A DNA stretch of 48,498 bases, taken from CAZVFX01 sp964626565 (lineage in GTDB: Bacteria > Myxococcota_A > UBA9042 > CAIXZC01). Shown piece after piece: positions 34,592-43,257 of this stretch; the stretch's first letter is position 1; each line of letters begins with the position of its first letter. The position numbers and the translations under genes were made by a program. The stretch spans positions 1-48,498 of the forward strand of contig CAZVFX010000051.1 of NCBI GenBank assembly GCA_964626565.1. Reading direction: 5' to 3'. A model generated the notes under the pieces. That model saw only the letters and a list, made by a program, of their open reading frames with translations, searched no databases and was not told where the DNA came from.

Positions 34592-36025
34592 ATGTTGCCG
34601 CGATTGTTTACCCTCGCACTGCTGCTCCTCGCCGCCGCACCGGCCCGGGGACAGGAAGCCGCCGCCCCCCAGCCCCTCCCCCTCCTGACTATGAATGAGG
34701 CGATCGTTCAGGGGCTCGCCAACAGCCCCGTGCTGAAGATCTCCGTGGAAAAGCTGGAGCAGGCCAACCTGCAGGTGAAAAGGGCCTACGCCCTGCTCCT
34801 GCCCTTTGTTTCGGTGCAGGGTAGCTACACCCGCGCCGACGAGGAGATCTCTCTTGACTTCGGCTCGTTCGGAGACCTGTTCACCCTCGCCATGATGAAT
34901 TGCGGCAGTTGGGACGAAACCACCATGGGACCGTTGCCGGAAATGTGCGCGGCGCCCGCCCCCGCTGACGACTCCTCCGAAGACGAATCGTCGGCCCGGG
35001 TGATCCAGGAGTTGAACAACTTCGACGCGGGCGTAACCGTTGGCATGAGCCTTCTCAACCTGCGCACCTGGCCTCTCATCAAGAACATGTACACGGCTGA
35101 GGAGATCGTGTTGCTGCAGACCGGGTTCACCCGTGAACAGCTAGCCTACACCGTGGTCCAGCTCTATTACGGAGTGGCCACAGCCCAATCAGCGGTGGCG
35201 CTCATGCAGGAAAACCTGGGCACCGTCATGCGCCACCTGGAGCTGACGGAGATCAGGTTCAAGGCCGGGGTCGCGCTGCAGAACGAGCGGGTGCGCGCGG
35301 CCATGGGCGTGGTCCAGGCCCGCAACGGTCTCGACCAGGCAGTGCTCGCGCTGGAGAGCGCCCGCGACGCCCTCGCCATCATGCTGGGAAAAGAGGACAA
35401 CGCGTTCGCCGTGGAAGAAGACCCGCAGCATCCCTGGCGGGACGCGGCACCCGGCGGTGTTGACCCCAACGCGTTGGCCCAACGAAAGGACATCCTGGTC
35501 CTCGACAAAGTCAGGCTCATGACCGAGCGGGGACTCACCGACGTCAGGTTCAAGTTCCTTCCCACTTTGCAGGGAGCCTGGAACTGGTCCTGGAGCAGTA
35601 ACACCGGTTTTGCGGGTCGGCACACCCAGTGGCGCGCGCTGGTCACCCTCAACTGGAGTCTGTTCGAAGGGGGCTCCCGATGGGTGGAGATGGACGAGGC
35701 CAGGTCGAAGATGAGGGAGGCTTCGTTCAATCGCGACCTGGCCCTCCAGCACGCCGAAGTAGAAGCCAGGGGAGCCTACAATCAGATCCGCTCCGCCCGC
35801 CGCGACGTGGAGGCCGCGACAGAGAATCTTGAACTGGCCCAGAAAAACCTGCAGATTGTGGAGAAGCAGTACAAGTTGGGTGCTGCTCCCCAGACCGCTA
35901 TCCTGGACGCTGAACTCCAATACCGCTCTGCCCGCATCCAGACCCTGGTTGGAAGCCTGAGAGTGTCACTGGCCGAAATCGCCTATGCAAAAGCTGTGGG
36001 GCGCCTTACCCTGGAAGGGTTCTAA
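34592..36025 (+). CDS. TolC-family outer-membrane efflux protein
   Basis: A 477-residue outer-membrane channel with a signal peptide (LFTLALLLLAAAPARGQ) and two repeats of TolC-type helical and strand segments, for example VKRAYALLLPFVSVQGSYTR near residue 50 and VRFKFLPTLQGAWNWSW near residue 315. An Asp/Ser/Glu-rich insertion near 125-138 is not usual. The ATG at 34592 is preferred because GGAGG lies 8 nt upstream; a GTG at 34583 lies inside that site. It is 18 nt after the pump gene and 10 nt before a radical SAM gene, in one unit. Confidence 0.93.
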   Translation: MLPRLFTLALLLLAAAPARGQEAAAPQPLPLLTMNEAIVQGLANSPVLKISVEKLEQANLQVKRAYALLLPFVSVQGSYTRADEEISLDFGSFGDLFTLAMMNCGSWDETTMGPLPEMCAAPAPADDSSEDESSARVIQELNNFDAGVTVGMSLLNLRTWPLIKNMYTAEEIVLLQTGFTREQLAYTVVQLYYGVATAQSAVALMQENLGTVMRHLELTEIRFKAGVALQNERVRAAMGVVQARNGLDQAVLALESARDALAIMLGKEDNAFAVEEDPQHPWRDAAPGGVDPNALAQRKDILVLDKVRLMTERGLTDVRFKFLPTLQGAWNWSWSSNTGFAGRHTQWRALVTLNWSLFEGGSRWVEMDEARSKMREASFNRDLALQHAEVEARGAYNQIRSARRDVEAATENLELAQKNLQIVEKQYKLGAAPQTAILDAELQYRSARIQTLVGSLRVSLAEIAYAKAVGRLTLEGF

Positions 36026-36035
36026 GAGAGGCTCC

Positions 36036-37481
36036 ATGAAAGTCCTGTTCATACAGGATAACGGCATCAACGAATCGCTGGCCCTCACCGAACTGGCGGG
36101 GTGGCTGGGAGCAAAGGGGCACCAGGTGCGCCTGCTTCTCGACCGACAGGAACGCCACCTGGAGAAGCAGGCCGCCGCGTTTGCCCCGGACCTGGTGATC
36201 ATCCCCTGCAACGTTTTCGCACACGTTTGGGTGCTGTCTACGCTCAGGCGGCTGGCAACCGCCCTGCCCGGCACGCCGGTGCTTGTGGGCGGCACTCACG
36301 CCACTTTCTCCCCAGACCTGCTGGAGGAGCCCGAGCTGTCCATGCTGCTGGTGGGTGAAGCGGAGCTGGCCGTTGCCGAACTCCTTGATCGCATGGCGGC
36401 CGGAAAGGAGATCACCGGCATCCCCGGCATCTGGGTGAAACGCAATGGGGAAATCGAACGCACCGGCCCGGCACCACGCCTCGAAGACCTGGACTCGCTC
36501 CCCCTCCCCGACCGGGCCATGTACTACCGCTATCCCTTCATGGCACGTTTCGGGTGGAGAAAGTTCTCGACAGGCCGAGGGTGCGTCAATCAGTGCGCCT
36601 TCTGCTACAACAACTTCGTGAAGTCCCTGTACGGTGATGACAATTTTGTAAGGCGCAAATCCCCTTCGCAAGTGCTCAACGAAGTCGAAGCGGCAGTTTC
36701 GGAAAGCCGGCTCACATGGGTGCATTTCGCCGATGACCTGTTCGTTACCGACCCCAGTTGGCTCACCGAGTTCTGCACGGCCTATTCCCGCCGATTCTCC
36801 CTGCCGTTTTCGTGCAACAGTTCCGCGGACACCATGACGGAGGGGGTTGCCCGGACACTGTCCGAAGGGGGCTGCCGGGTGGTTGCCATGGGCGTCGAGA
36901 GTGCGTGCGAGGAGACCCGCATGCGACTGCTGAAGAAGCCGATCACCAACCGCATGCTCGAGGACGCGGCCCGGCATGTGAAAGGCGCGGGGATGAAACT
37001 GGTGACCTTCAACATGGTCGGCCTGCCGGGGGAGTCAGTAGACGACGCCCTGGCCACGCTGGCTTTCAGCCGCAAATTGGGTGCGGACGCGGCGCGCATT
37101 TTGATGGCCATACCGCTGCCCGGCACCCGGATGGCGGTTGACGCGGCCGCGCATGGACACCTCGACCACGCCCGGGCCACAGGCTTTAGCGAGCAACTGG
37201 ACTACTCCACGAATCCCTACGGGCCCTACTACCGCACCGGCGACCCCGCCGCACTCGAGAACCTGCTGAACCTGGCGCCCCTTCTTTCCCGGCCGCATAC
37301 CCACCTCGCGGCCAGGGCATTGCTGGGGCGGATTCCACCTGCCCTGACTCGCCCGTTTCGCATCTGGATGTCGCTGCAGGAAAAACGGATCTACGAATTC
37401 TCCCTCGCCTCGGGAATCGATTTCTTCCTCCACGTCGGCAACCCGTGGATGAGAACAACCAACTACGTCAGTTTGATCTAG
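36036..37481 (+). CDS. B12-binding-domain radical SAM protein
   Basis: A 481-residue enzyme. Residues 1-140 form a Rossmann-like cobalamin-binding domain (KVLFIQDNGINESLALTEL onward), and the radical SAM core starts at C183-x3-C187-x2-C190 in GRGCVNQCAFCYN. The following GVESACEETRMRLLKKPIT and FNMVGLPGESVDDALATL match B12-binding radical SAM enzymes of the BchE/HpnR class. The reaction is unknown; relatives methylate or rearrange lipids, tetrapyrroles and antibiotics. It is the last gene after the RND-TolC set, so its product may be exported by that pump (inference). Its end overlaps the convergent gene by 4 nt. The ATG at 36036 has GAGAGG just upstream; an ATG at 35985 lies in tolC. Confidence 0.9.
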   Translation: MKVLFIQDNGINESLALTELAGWLGAKGHQVRLLLDRQERHLEKQAAAFAPDLVIIPCNVFAHVWVLSTLRRLATALPGTPVLVGGTHATFSPDLLEEPELSMLLVGEAELAVAELLDRMAAGKEITGIPGIWVKRNGEIERTGPAPRLEDLDSLPLPDRAMYYRYPFMARFGWRKFSTGRGCVNQCAFCYNNFVKSLYGDDNFVRRKSPSQVLNEVEAAVSESRLTWVHFADDLFVTDPSWLTEFCTAYSRRFSLPFSCNSSADTMTEGVARTLSEGGCRVVAMGVESACEETRMRLLKKPITNRMLEDAARHVKGAGMKLVTFNMVGLPGESVDDALATLAFSRKLGADAARILMAIPLPGTRMAVDAAAHGHLDHARATGFSEQLDYSTNPYGPYYRTGDPAALENLLNLAPLLSRPHTHLAARALLGRIPPALTRPFRIWMSLQEKRIYEFSLASGIDFFLHVGNPWMRTTNYVSLI

Positions 37482-39832
37482 AAGACTTGCATCGCGGCGT
37501 CGTAGGCGATACTCAAACCCACCATGGTATCGATGGAATAGGACACGTCTGCGGCCCCGGCGCGGTAAAAGAACGCATCCGCCCCCACGGTAAACGAGAG
37601 AGGCCGAATCAGAGGCGCGGACAGTTTGGCGCTGCCGGTTCCTTTGACTATGTCGTCACTGCTCCAATCCGAATAGAACAGATCGAAACGGGATTCCAGC
37701 TTGATGCTCCTGGCGTCCGCATAGGTGTACAGCGGCAGACTCTCTATTCGATAGTACACCTCCACACCCTTGTGCCATTCACCGGCCGGATCCAACGCCT
37801 CGGTGCGAGCACCATAGGCCACACCTGCGCTGGCCTTGGTGCCGAACAACCACTGGATACCAGCCACCCCAGTGAGTTCCAAGTGGTGATGGTCGTTTTC
37901 GTCCGGCTTCGAAAACTCGGTCTCTACTTTCGCCTTGGCAACCGGCGAAGGTAGAAAGATACGCGGCGGGTAGGTGCGGTTGCGCAACGCAGTCCACGAA
38001 TAGGTCACCTCGTTGGTCACCAGGTCCTTGGTCTCCCCGAGATCCTGCTCCTCCCCCGCACTGGCCACAGCATACTGTATTTTCAGAAACTCGGAAGCCA
38101 CATGATTGCGGGTCGTCATGGCTACAGTGAGTTGGCCGTCCCCCGTGATCCCGGTGAACTCCGACCTCGACAACTGGGTTTCGGTGTAGTCCCCGGGATT
38201 GGTGATGGAGATGTTGCTGAACCCCGCGTCAAGCCTGCTCATGAACTCCCACAAAGGGAGATCCCACAAGGAGTCAAAATTGTGCTCCAGGCTGATGACC
38301 GGTTCCATCCCCGGGCGAACAAAGCTGTCCCGCTCAAAAAACCTCTGCACCATTTCCCGGACGAAATAGCCGGATGGAACCTTCCTGGTGTTGGCTGAAG
38401 CGAGGAGCGTCTTCAAGTACCCCTTTCCGCCGCTGGCCAGGAAGTCGGTGGTGGAGATAGTGTACCAGCGGGACGGGTTGATTGTGCGGTCATTGATCTT
38501 GATGGTCTTATCCGGATCCCTGGACGCCCCCCGGAGAAAGACTTTGCCCGTGAACTTGCCCGGGCTGTCGAGAAACGTGTTCACGAATCCGGCCACATCC
38601 TTACCCAACACTTTGAGCACGATCACTTCATGCTTGGCAAACGCCTTGTAGGTGCGGTCCACCCGCACCGGGCCCTTCAATTTGTCGTCACGGTCCAACT
38701 TGATGCTGTCCTCTGAGAGCACCACCAGGTCGGTGGCCATCTCCCGCCTGATGATCTCCATGACGTACGCGGTGAAGGTCGCCCAATCCATTTCCGGGTC
38801 GACCCTGCCGGTGCCCAGCACCCGGGCGGCCAGAGAGCAGAACTCGGAGATACCCTGGGACAAGATCGAGGAAACCTCGTTCACCTTTCTGAACGAGCCG
38901 GTCTTGCGAATCGCCGCGTCGGCACGGTCGATGACCCACCGGCGCCCTTTGCGTTCCAGTTTCAGCGTCACAACCCCCAGGTGGTCCGGTGCGGACGGAC
39001 TACCCAGCAGCAGCACCCGGCCATCGCGGGCCCAAGCCGACTCCGGCAGGGGCAGTCCGCCCTCACCGGTGAGCCCACCGGCGACGACAATGTCAACACC
39101 GTCGACCTTCCCCAGGAAAGATATGGTCTCCGAAGCAGGACCCCTCGCTGCCTCGAGGTTCACCACCGCGATGACCAGGTCAACTTTCTGTTCTGTGCGC
39201 AACTGATGAGCCAACCTGCTGGCAATCTCGGCCGCGTCATCAAATTTCAGACCGCTGACGTTGTCGGGATGGACCACTCCCGCAATTCGCGGACCGGACA
39301 AAGGGATGAGGCCGATGCGGACGCCGCCCCTCTCCACCACCGGAGGCCCATTAGCCGGCTGTAGACTGCAGGCCCCGGGGGTTCCCGGGCAGGAAACGTT
39401 CACGGCCGCGAAGCGGGCGCCCAGATTAATGAAGTCGGGAAGGAACTCCATGAACATGCGATAGGGAATCCCAAACTCGCTGACCCCGGGGACGAACAGT
39501 TCCGCTTCGGTTCGCTCCAGAAACTGCGCAATTGTGGCAATTCCCGATTCCCCCTGGTTCAACAGGAAGTCGAAGTATGGAGCATCTCCCAACACGTTAC
39601 CGGGGGACAGAACAAGGTAGTGGCCGCCGCGCTTCTCCGAGTCAAGCAGGAAGAGGAAGTTGGAGAAGTCGACGGTGCCCCGCTCGCTGCGGTTGCAAGC
39701 AAGATCAGCGAACCCGCCGTTGAGATCTCCGAAGTGAAGGAGCTTCACCGTCTGCACGTCCCGGGCCGACAGCGGCCCGCCCGCGCACAGTACCAGCCCC
39801 GCGGTGATGAGGGCTAAGGCTCTTTGAATCAT
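37478..39832 (-). CDS. Degenerate UshA-like 5'-nucleotidase head fused to outer-membrane beta-barrel
   Basis: A 784-residue exported protein with an N-terminal signal (ends near LSARD). Residues 28-300 follow the calcineurin-like fold of UshA but lack the metal ligands: HFGDLNGGF (33-41) has Asn where the second His of D-x-H should be, GN (78-79) replaces GD, GVSEF (116-120) replaces GNHEF, VVNLE replaces the His-bearing VLSHLG type, and GGLTG replaces GGHxH. The C-terminal nucleotide-binding half is present (about 310-540) with TTDFLASGGKGY near 460-472. Residues about 545-784 are alternating strands ending in a terminal Phe (MQVF), as in outer-membrane barrels. A dead enzyme used as a binding module is likely. 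Its start overlaps the PilZ gene stop (TGATG). Confidence 0.75.
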   Translation of the reverse strand: MIQRALALITAGLVLCAGGPLSARDVQTVKLLHFGDLNGGFADLACNRSERGTVDFSNFLFLLDSEKRGGHYLVLSPGNVLGDAPYFDFLLNQGESGIATIAQFLERTEAELFVPGVSEFGIPYRMFMEFLPDFINLGARFAAVNVSCPGTPGACSLQPANGPPVVERGGVRIGLIPLSGPRIAGVVHPDNVSGLKFDDAAEIASRLAHQLRTEQKVDLVIAVVNLEAARGPASETISFLGKVDGVDIVVAGGLTGEGGLPLPESAWARDGRVLLLGSPSAPDHLGVVTLKLERKGRRWVIDRADAAIRKTGSFRKVNEVSSILSQGISEFCSLAARVLGTGRVDPEMDWATFTAYVMEIIRREMATDLVVLSEDSIKLDRDDKLKGPVRVDRTYKAFAKHEVIVLKVLGKDVAGFVNTFLDSPGKFTGKVFLRGASRDPDKTIKINDRTINPSRWYTISTTDFLASGGKGYLKTLLASANTRKVPSGYFVREMVQRFFERDSFVRPGMEPVISLEHNFDSLWDLPLWEFMSRLDAGFSNISITNPGDYTETQLSRSEFTGITGDGQLTVAMTTRNHVASEFLKIQYAVASAGEEQDLGETKDLVTNEVTYSWTALRNRTYPPRIFLPSPVAKAKVETEFSKPDENDHHHLELTGVAGIQWLFGTKASAGVAYGARTEALDPAGEWHKGVEVYYRIESLPLYTYADARSIKLESRFDLFYSDWSSDDIVKGTGSAKLSAPLIRPLSFTVGADAFFYRAGAADVSYSIDTMVGLSIAYDAAMQVF

Positions 39833-40554
39833 CAGTTCTCGGCCTCGGGATCCCCCCCCTCGGTGGGACGATAATTGAGTTCTTTCACTATCCTGAGGTA
39901 GTTGAGGAAAGCCGAAGTCTCGGAGTCGGAAAGCTCCGTGAACTGAACCGCAAAACCGCCCGGTCGGGTGTCGTCGTCATGCCACACGGCTCGCACTACT
40001 TCCGCCTTGACACACACCGGCTGCGCATTACCCGGCAGGTCCATTTCCAACCGCACCTGTTCACCCACCGCGGGGTATCGGTCGGCCTGGATAAACAGGC
40101 CTGAGCGGCTTACGTCGATGGAGTGGGAACTGAATTCGCCCGCGGTAGAAATCACTTTCACCGAGACGGCCTGCGGATACCGCTGGCTGTCGCGCCGCTC
40201 ATCCTGGGGATTGGCCGCCAGGCCCAGCAGGCGAGCGTAGCCCTTCGGAACGGACCCGACCAGGGCCAGACCCATCTCGTGCCACGCCCCATACTCCGAC
40301 TCTATCTGCACCTGTCTCGTCCAGACGACCTTGGCTTCGACCACTACATCCTCGCCCTCCAGCGCCAGAGAGAATTCCTGCCGAAAACCGGGGGAGTGGA
40401 TCTGCCGCGTGCGCACACAGAAGCCGGTACTCGACAAATTGCACACGTAGCCCAATTCATCCGCCCCCGACCACTTCCAACGCACAGCCATCGTGCAACC
40501 CAACCGTGGCTCGTTCCGCCTCGATACACCCGGTAGATTAAGGTCGACTCCCAT
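39832..40554 (-). CDS. Protein with two PilZ domains (cyclic-di-GMP binding)
   Basis: A 240-residue cytoplasmic protein with two PilZ domains, each with its c-di-GMP motif pair. Domain 1 has R13-x3-R17 and N39-L-S-S-T-G44; domain 2 has R121-x3-R125 and D147-V-S-R-S-G152. All binding residues are intact. It should sense c-di-GMP and pass the signal on to an unknown partner. A longer frame reaches 41019, but the ATG at 40554 has a GGGGGAA site and a promoter above it, so the extension is not real. Its stop overlaps the start of the barrel gene, suggesting a linked function. Confidence 0.9.
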   Translation of the reverse strand: MGVDLNLPGVSRRNEPRLGCTMAVRWKWSGADELGYVCNLSSTGFCVRTRQIHSPGFRQEFSLALEGEDVVVEAKVVWTRQVQIESEYGAWHEMGLALVGSVPKGYARLLGLAANPQDERRDSQRYPQAVSVKVISTAGEFSSHSIDVSRSGLFIQADRYPAVGEQVRLEMDLPGNAQPVCVKAEVVRAVWHDDDTRPGGFAVQFTELSDSETSAFLNYLRIVKELNYRPTEGGDPEAEN

Positions 40555-40583
40555 GTCTTCCCCCTTCGCCGCTTGATAAGGCC

Positions 40584-40612
40584 AGTATAGCACCCGTGCC
40601 GAGGGGACACAA
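40584..40612 (-). promoter_or_regulatory. Sigma-70 promoter for the PilZ operon
   Basis: On the minus strand TTGTGT (40612-40607), a 17-nt spacer and TATACT (40589-40584), 30 nt before the PilZ ATG. Confidence 0.6.
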
Positions 40613-40621
40613 CCGCGGTTG
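40610..40621. promoter_or_regulatory. Perfect 12-bp palindrome in the divergent PilZ/cyclophilin region
   Basis: CAACCGCGGTTG at 40610-40621 overlaps the -35 of the minus-strand promoter and lies just upstream of the plus-strand promoter candidate, so it may be a repressor or activator site for both. Confidence 0.35.
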
Positions 40622-40635
40622 CGGCACCATCGCCA

Positions 40636-40663
40636 TTGTGCTAATACACCGTTGTGGTATTGA
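40636..40663 (+). promoter_or_regulatory. Possible promoter for the cyclophilin lipoprotein
   Basis: TTGTGC (40636-40641), a 16-nt spacer and TATTGA (40658-40663), 32 nt before the ATG. Confidence 0.35.
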
Positions 40664-40694
40664 TGCTTTGTTTGACGCACACCGAGGTGGAATA

Positions 40695-41762
40695 ATGAGG
40701 TATTTGTACATCGTAATGGCTGTGGCACTGTTGTCGGCGGCATGCGGCAAAACCGATGGGAAAGCGGTGGAGAAGAAAGCGGCTGCGCCCGCGGCGGAAG
40801 GCAAGAAGGCGGAAGCGCCAGTTGAAAAGGCGGAAGAGAAGCCGGCGGAAGCTGCCAAGGCCGAGGAAAAGAAGGCCGAAGAAAAGAAGGCCGAAGAGGG
40901 CAAACCGGAGAGGAAAGCCCAGGAAGGCGACGAGGCGTTGTGGCGCCAGGCCTGCGAGCAGATGGCTGATATCGCCCTGGCAGAGGCGGAGAAAGCCACC
41001 AAGGGCGAGTGGAAGGCACCCGGCATGGAAGAGTTGGCCCGCCAGAAGGAAGCCTGCTTCAGAGGGCTCGCCGAAGGCCCCACTCCCGATATGGCCGACC
41101 TGTTCGCCAAGTGTGCGATTGAGGCGAAGACCGGACGGGACATGGAAGTTTGCACCGATAAGGTGGCCGAGGCTGAGGCGAAGAAGCTGGCTCCGAAAGT
41201 GGACCCCAATGCCAAACCCAAGGCTGCTGAGGGCAAGATAGCGGACTCTCTGGATGGCCCTCCGGTAGTGCTCGTCGAGACCAACATGGGCAACTTCAAG
41301 GTGCAACTTACCCCTGAAAAGACACCGGTCACGGTAGAGAACTTCCTCAAGTACGTTCAGGACGATTTCTACTCAGGCACCATCTTCCACAGGGTGGTCC
41401 CCGGTTTCGTGATTCAGGGCGGCGGCTTCGCCGAAGATCTGGCCCAGAGACCCGTTCGGGAACCGATCATTAATGAAGCGGCAACCGCAATTCCCAACGA
41501 CCGGGGCACCATTTGCATGGCCCGCACGCAGGTGCGAAACAGCGCCACGTCTCAGTTCTATGTAAACCTGAAGAATAACACCATGCTCAACTATCGAGGC
41601 GAGACGCGCAGCGGGTGGGGATACTGTGCGTTCGGTACCGTTACCGAAGGGATGGAAGTGGTAGACGCCATCGCGTCGGTCTACACAGGACCGGGCGGGC
41701 ACTTCAAGAAGGACGTGCCCCTCGACCCCATTATCATAAAGAAGATCAGCCTCGTGAAGTAG
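40695..41762 (+). CDS. Cyclophilin-type peptidyl-prolyl isomerase lipoprotein
   Basis: A 355-residue lipoprotein with lipobox SAAC (C17), a Lys/Ala/Glu-rich tether (about 22-77), a small domain with four cysteines (about 78-180) and a cyclophilin domain (about 222-355). The active-site block FHRVVPGFVIQGGG is intact. It should assist folding of exported proteins at the outer or inner membrane. GAGGTGG precedes the ATG at 40695. Its 3' end overlaps the convergent MYXO-CTERM gene by 17 bp. Confidence 0.9.
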   Translation: MRYLYIVMAVALLSAACGKTDGKAVEKKAAAPAAEGKKAEAPVEKAEEKPAEAAKAEEKKAEEKKAEEGKPERKAQEGDEALWRQACEQMADIALAEAEKATKGEWKAPGMEELARQKEACFRGLAEGPTPDMADLFAKCAIEAKTGRDMEVCTDKVAEAEAKKLAPKVDPNAKPKAAEGKIADSLDGPPVVLVETNMGNFKVQLTPEKTPVTVENFLKYVQDDFYSGTIFHRVVPGFVIQGGGFAEDLAQRPVREPIINEAATAIPNDRGTICMARTQVRNSATSQFYVNLKNNTMLNYRGETRSGWGYCAFGTVTEGMEVVDAIASVYTGPGGHFKKDVPLDPIIIKKISLVK

Positions 41763-43170
41763 CGCGCCTCACGGCCAGAGCCAGCAGTCCCACCACCAGC
41801 AGCAACAACCAGACACCGGAAGGAAGCTCAGGGCAAGCATCCATGCGGCACCCACACCCCTCACTGGTGGAGATGTGGCCGATAATAACGTCCTGGTCTT
41901 CCTCATCCGGAACCGGGACAAAGTCGCCGGTCACCAGTTCGCCGCCCGCTTCCACGGGCAGAACATCTCCCTCCTCGTCCGGCTGCGACACCACATCTTC
42001 GGCCGGCTCCTCGACCACCGGGATTACTCCATTACCCTCCAACTGGAAGTCGGCCACTGCGAACGCCGGGTCGCTTGTCACCACGTTCATGGTGGCGCTG
42101 AACTCACCTTCCTCCGGTGGAGAGAAGTAAAGAACCAGGCCGCCCGTGTCGTTGGGGCCGACCCACAAATGCGGAGGAAACAGATCGAAGGGGTTCTCTT
42201 CCGGGAGAATGACGAACTCGGCATCCAGGAACAGGTTGCCGTTGTTGTTCACCGGGTAGTTCACTGTTGCTACTGTACCCACCGGCACATCCCCGAACTG
42301 CACGGTGTCCAGACTGATATCAGCCCGGGGAAAGTCGTGTTTTGCCTCCACCGGCTCGAAAACGAGTTCCTGCACCTCGGTCTGAGCCTCAATGGGAATG
42401 TCGAAGGATGCAAGCTGTGTGCAGCCGCCGATGGGCACACAAACCTCAACCCACGGCACCACCACAACGCTCAGCGAGCAATCAATGCTGCCCTCGAACG
42501 AGAACGGCACCACTACCTGCCCGTCATCCGCGGGCGACACCTCCGCGGTTCCACCCTCCTCTTCAATGGCTGCATCCTCAGAGACGCGGATGCGGTCTCC
42601 CTCGAATGCACAACCCATGGCGCCCTTGAGATCCGCATGAAAGACTATGTCTACCACGGCCAACACGGTAAACACCGACTCGATAACCGAAACCTTGTCT
42701 CCCTCCACGTGAATCTCTACCGGGCGCTCATCCGCCTCGGGAAGAACGAAGGGAGTGAACAGGGTGACGCCGTCGAAAGCGAACTGCCCGGGAGGATCAT
42801 ATGGAACGTCGAATTCTCCCTGGTAGCCGAGCAGATCTATCTTGACCTTCGCATCGATGTCCAAGCCGTACTGAATACCCAGCGCGCCGCCACCGTCCAC
42901 GCCGTCGACGTTCACGGTGAACACCGGCGGCCATTCCAGGATGGACAGACCCTCCATTTCAACCCAGAAGGAACCGTCCATGGTAACCACGAATTGGGTT
43001 TGAATCGCACCTTGCTCCGGCCACCAGCCGGTGTCATATTCAAAGGTGTCCATCACCGAGTCTGCGTGCTGCAGCAGCAGCGGTTGTGGCTCCGCCTCGT
43101 ACGACAAAGCAGGCGCGGATATGGTCATCAACGCAACCACAATCGCGACTGGAATCGTTCGCCTGAACAT
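41746..43170 (-). CDS. Secreted protein with choice-of-anchor D domain and MYXO-CTERM tail
   Basis: A 474-residue exported protein of unknown role. The signal peptide ends near APALS. The N-terminal 270 residues are beta-rich without a recognised fold. Residues about 290-390 resemble the Ig-like choice-of-anchor D/HYDIN-type domain (VQFGDVPVGTVATVNYPVNN). An acidic Glu/Asp/Pro tether follows, then a C-terminus with GCGCRMDACP, a hydrophobic run of Leu/Val and basic RRATSRG. This matches the MYXO-CTERM sorting signal, in which a Cys pair precedes the membrane segment. GGGGGA lies about 4 nt before the ATG. Confidence 0.82.
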   Translation of the reverse strand: MFRRTIPVAIVVALMTISAPALSYEAEPQPLLLQHADSVMDTFEYDTGWWPEQGAIQTQFVVTMDGSFWVEMEGLSILEWPPVFTVNVDGVDGGGALGIQYGLDIDAKVKIDLLGYQGEFDVPYDPPGQFAFDGVTLFTPFVLPEADERPVEIHVEGDKVSVIESVFTVLAVVDIVFHADLKGAMGCAFEGDRIRVSEDAAIEEEGGTAEVSPADDGQVVVPFSFEGSIDCSLSVVVVPWVEVCVPIGGCTQLASFDIPIEAQTEVQELVFEPVEAKHDFPRADISLDTVQFGDVPVGTVATVNYPVNNNGNLFLDAEFVILPEENPFDLFPPHLWVGPNDTGGLVLYFSPPEEGEFSATMNVVTSDPAFAVADFQLEGNGVIPVVEEPAEDVVSQPDEEGDVLPVEAGGELVTGDFVPVPDEEDQDVIIGHISTSEGCGCRMDACPELPSGVWLLLLVVGLLALAVRRATSRG

Positions 43171-43200
43171 GATTTCCCCCGTTCCTTGTGTCCTCTATTA

Positions 43201-43229
43201 TTGACAATTTCCGACGCAGTGGTCAAATA
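43201..43229 (+). promoter_or_regulatory. Possible promoter for the SDR gene
   Basis: TTGACA (43201-43206) is followed after 16-17 nt by TCAAAT/CAAATA (43223-43229). On the opposite strand TTGACC and AATAAT at the same place could serve the MYXO-CTERM gene, so the two promoters overlap. Confidence 0.4.
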
Positions 43230-43257
43230 AACAGTGCCATCGCAGAAAGGAGACTCA

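Noticed and set aside
40555..41019. N-terminal extension of the PilZ gene
   Set aside because: The extension is proline-rich nonsense opposite the cyclophilin gene; a good ribosome site and promoter lie just before the ATG at 40554.
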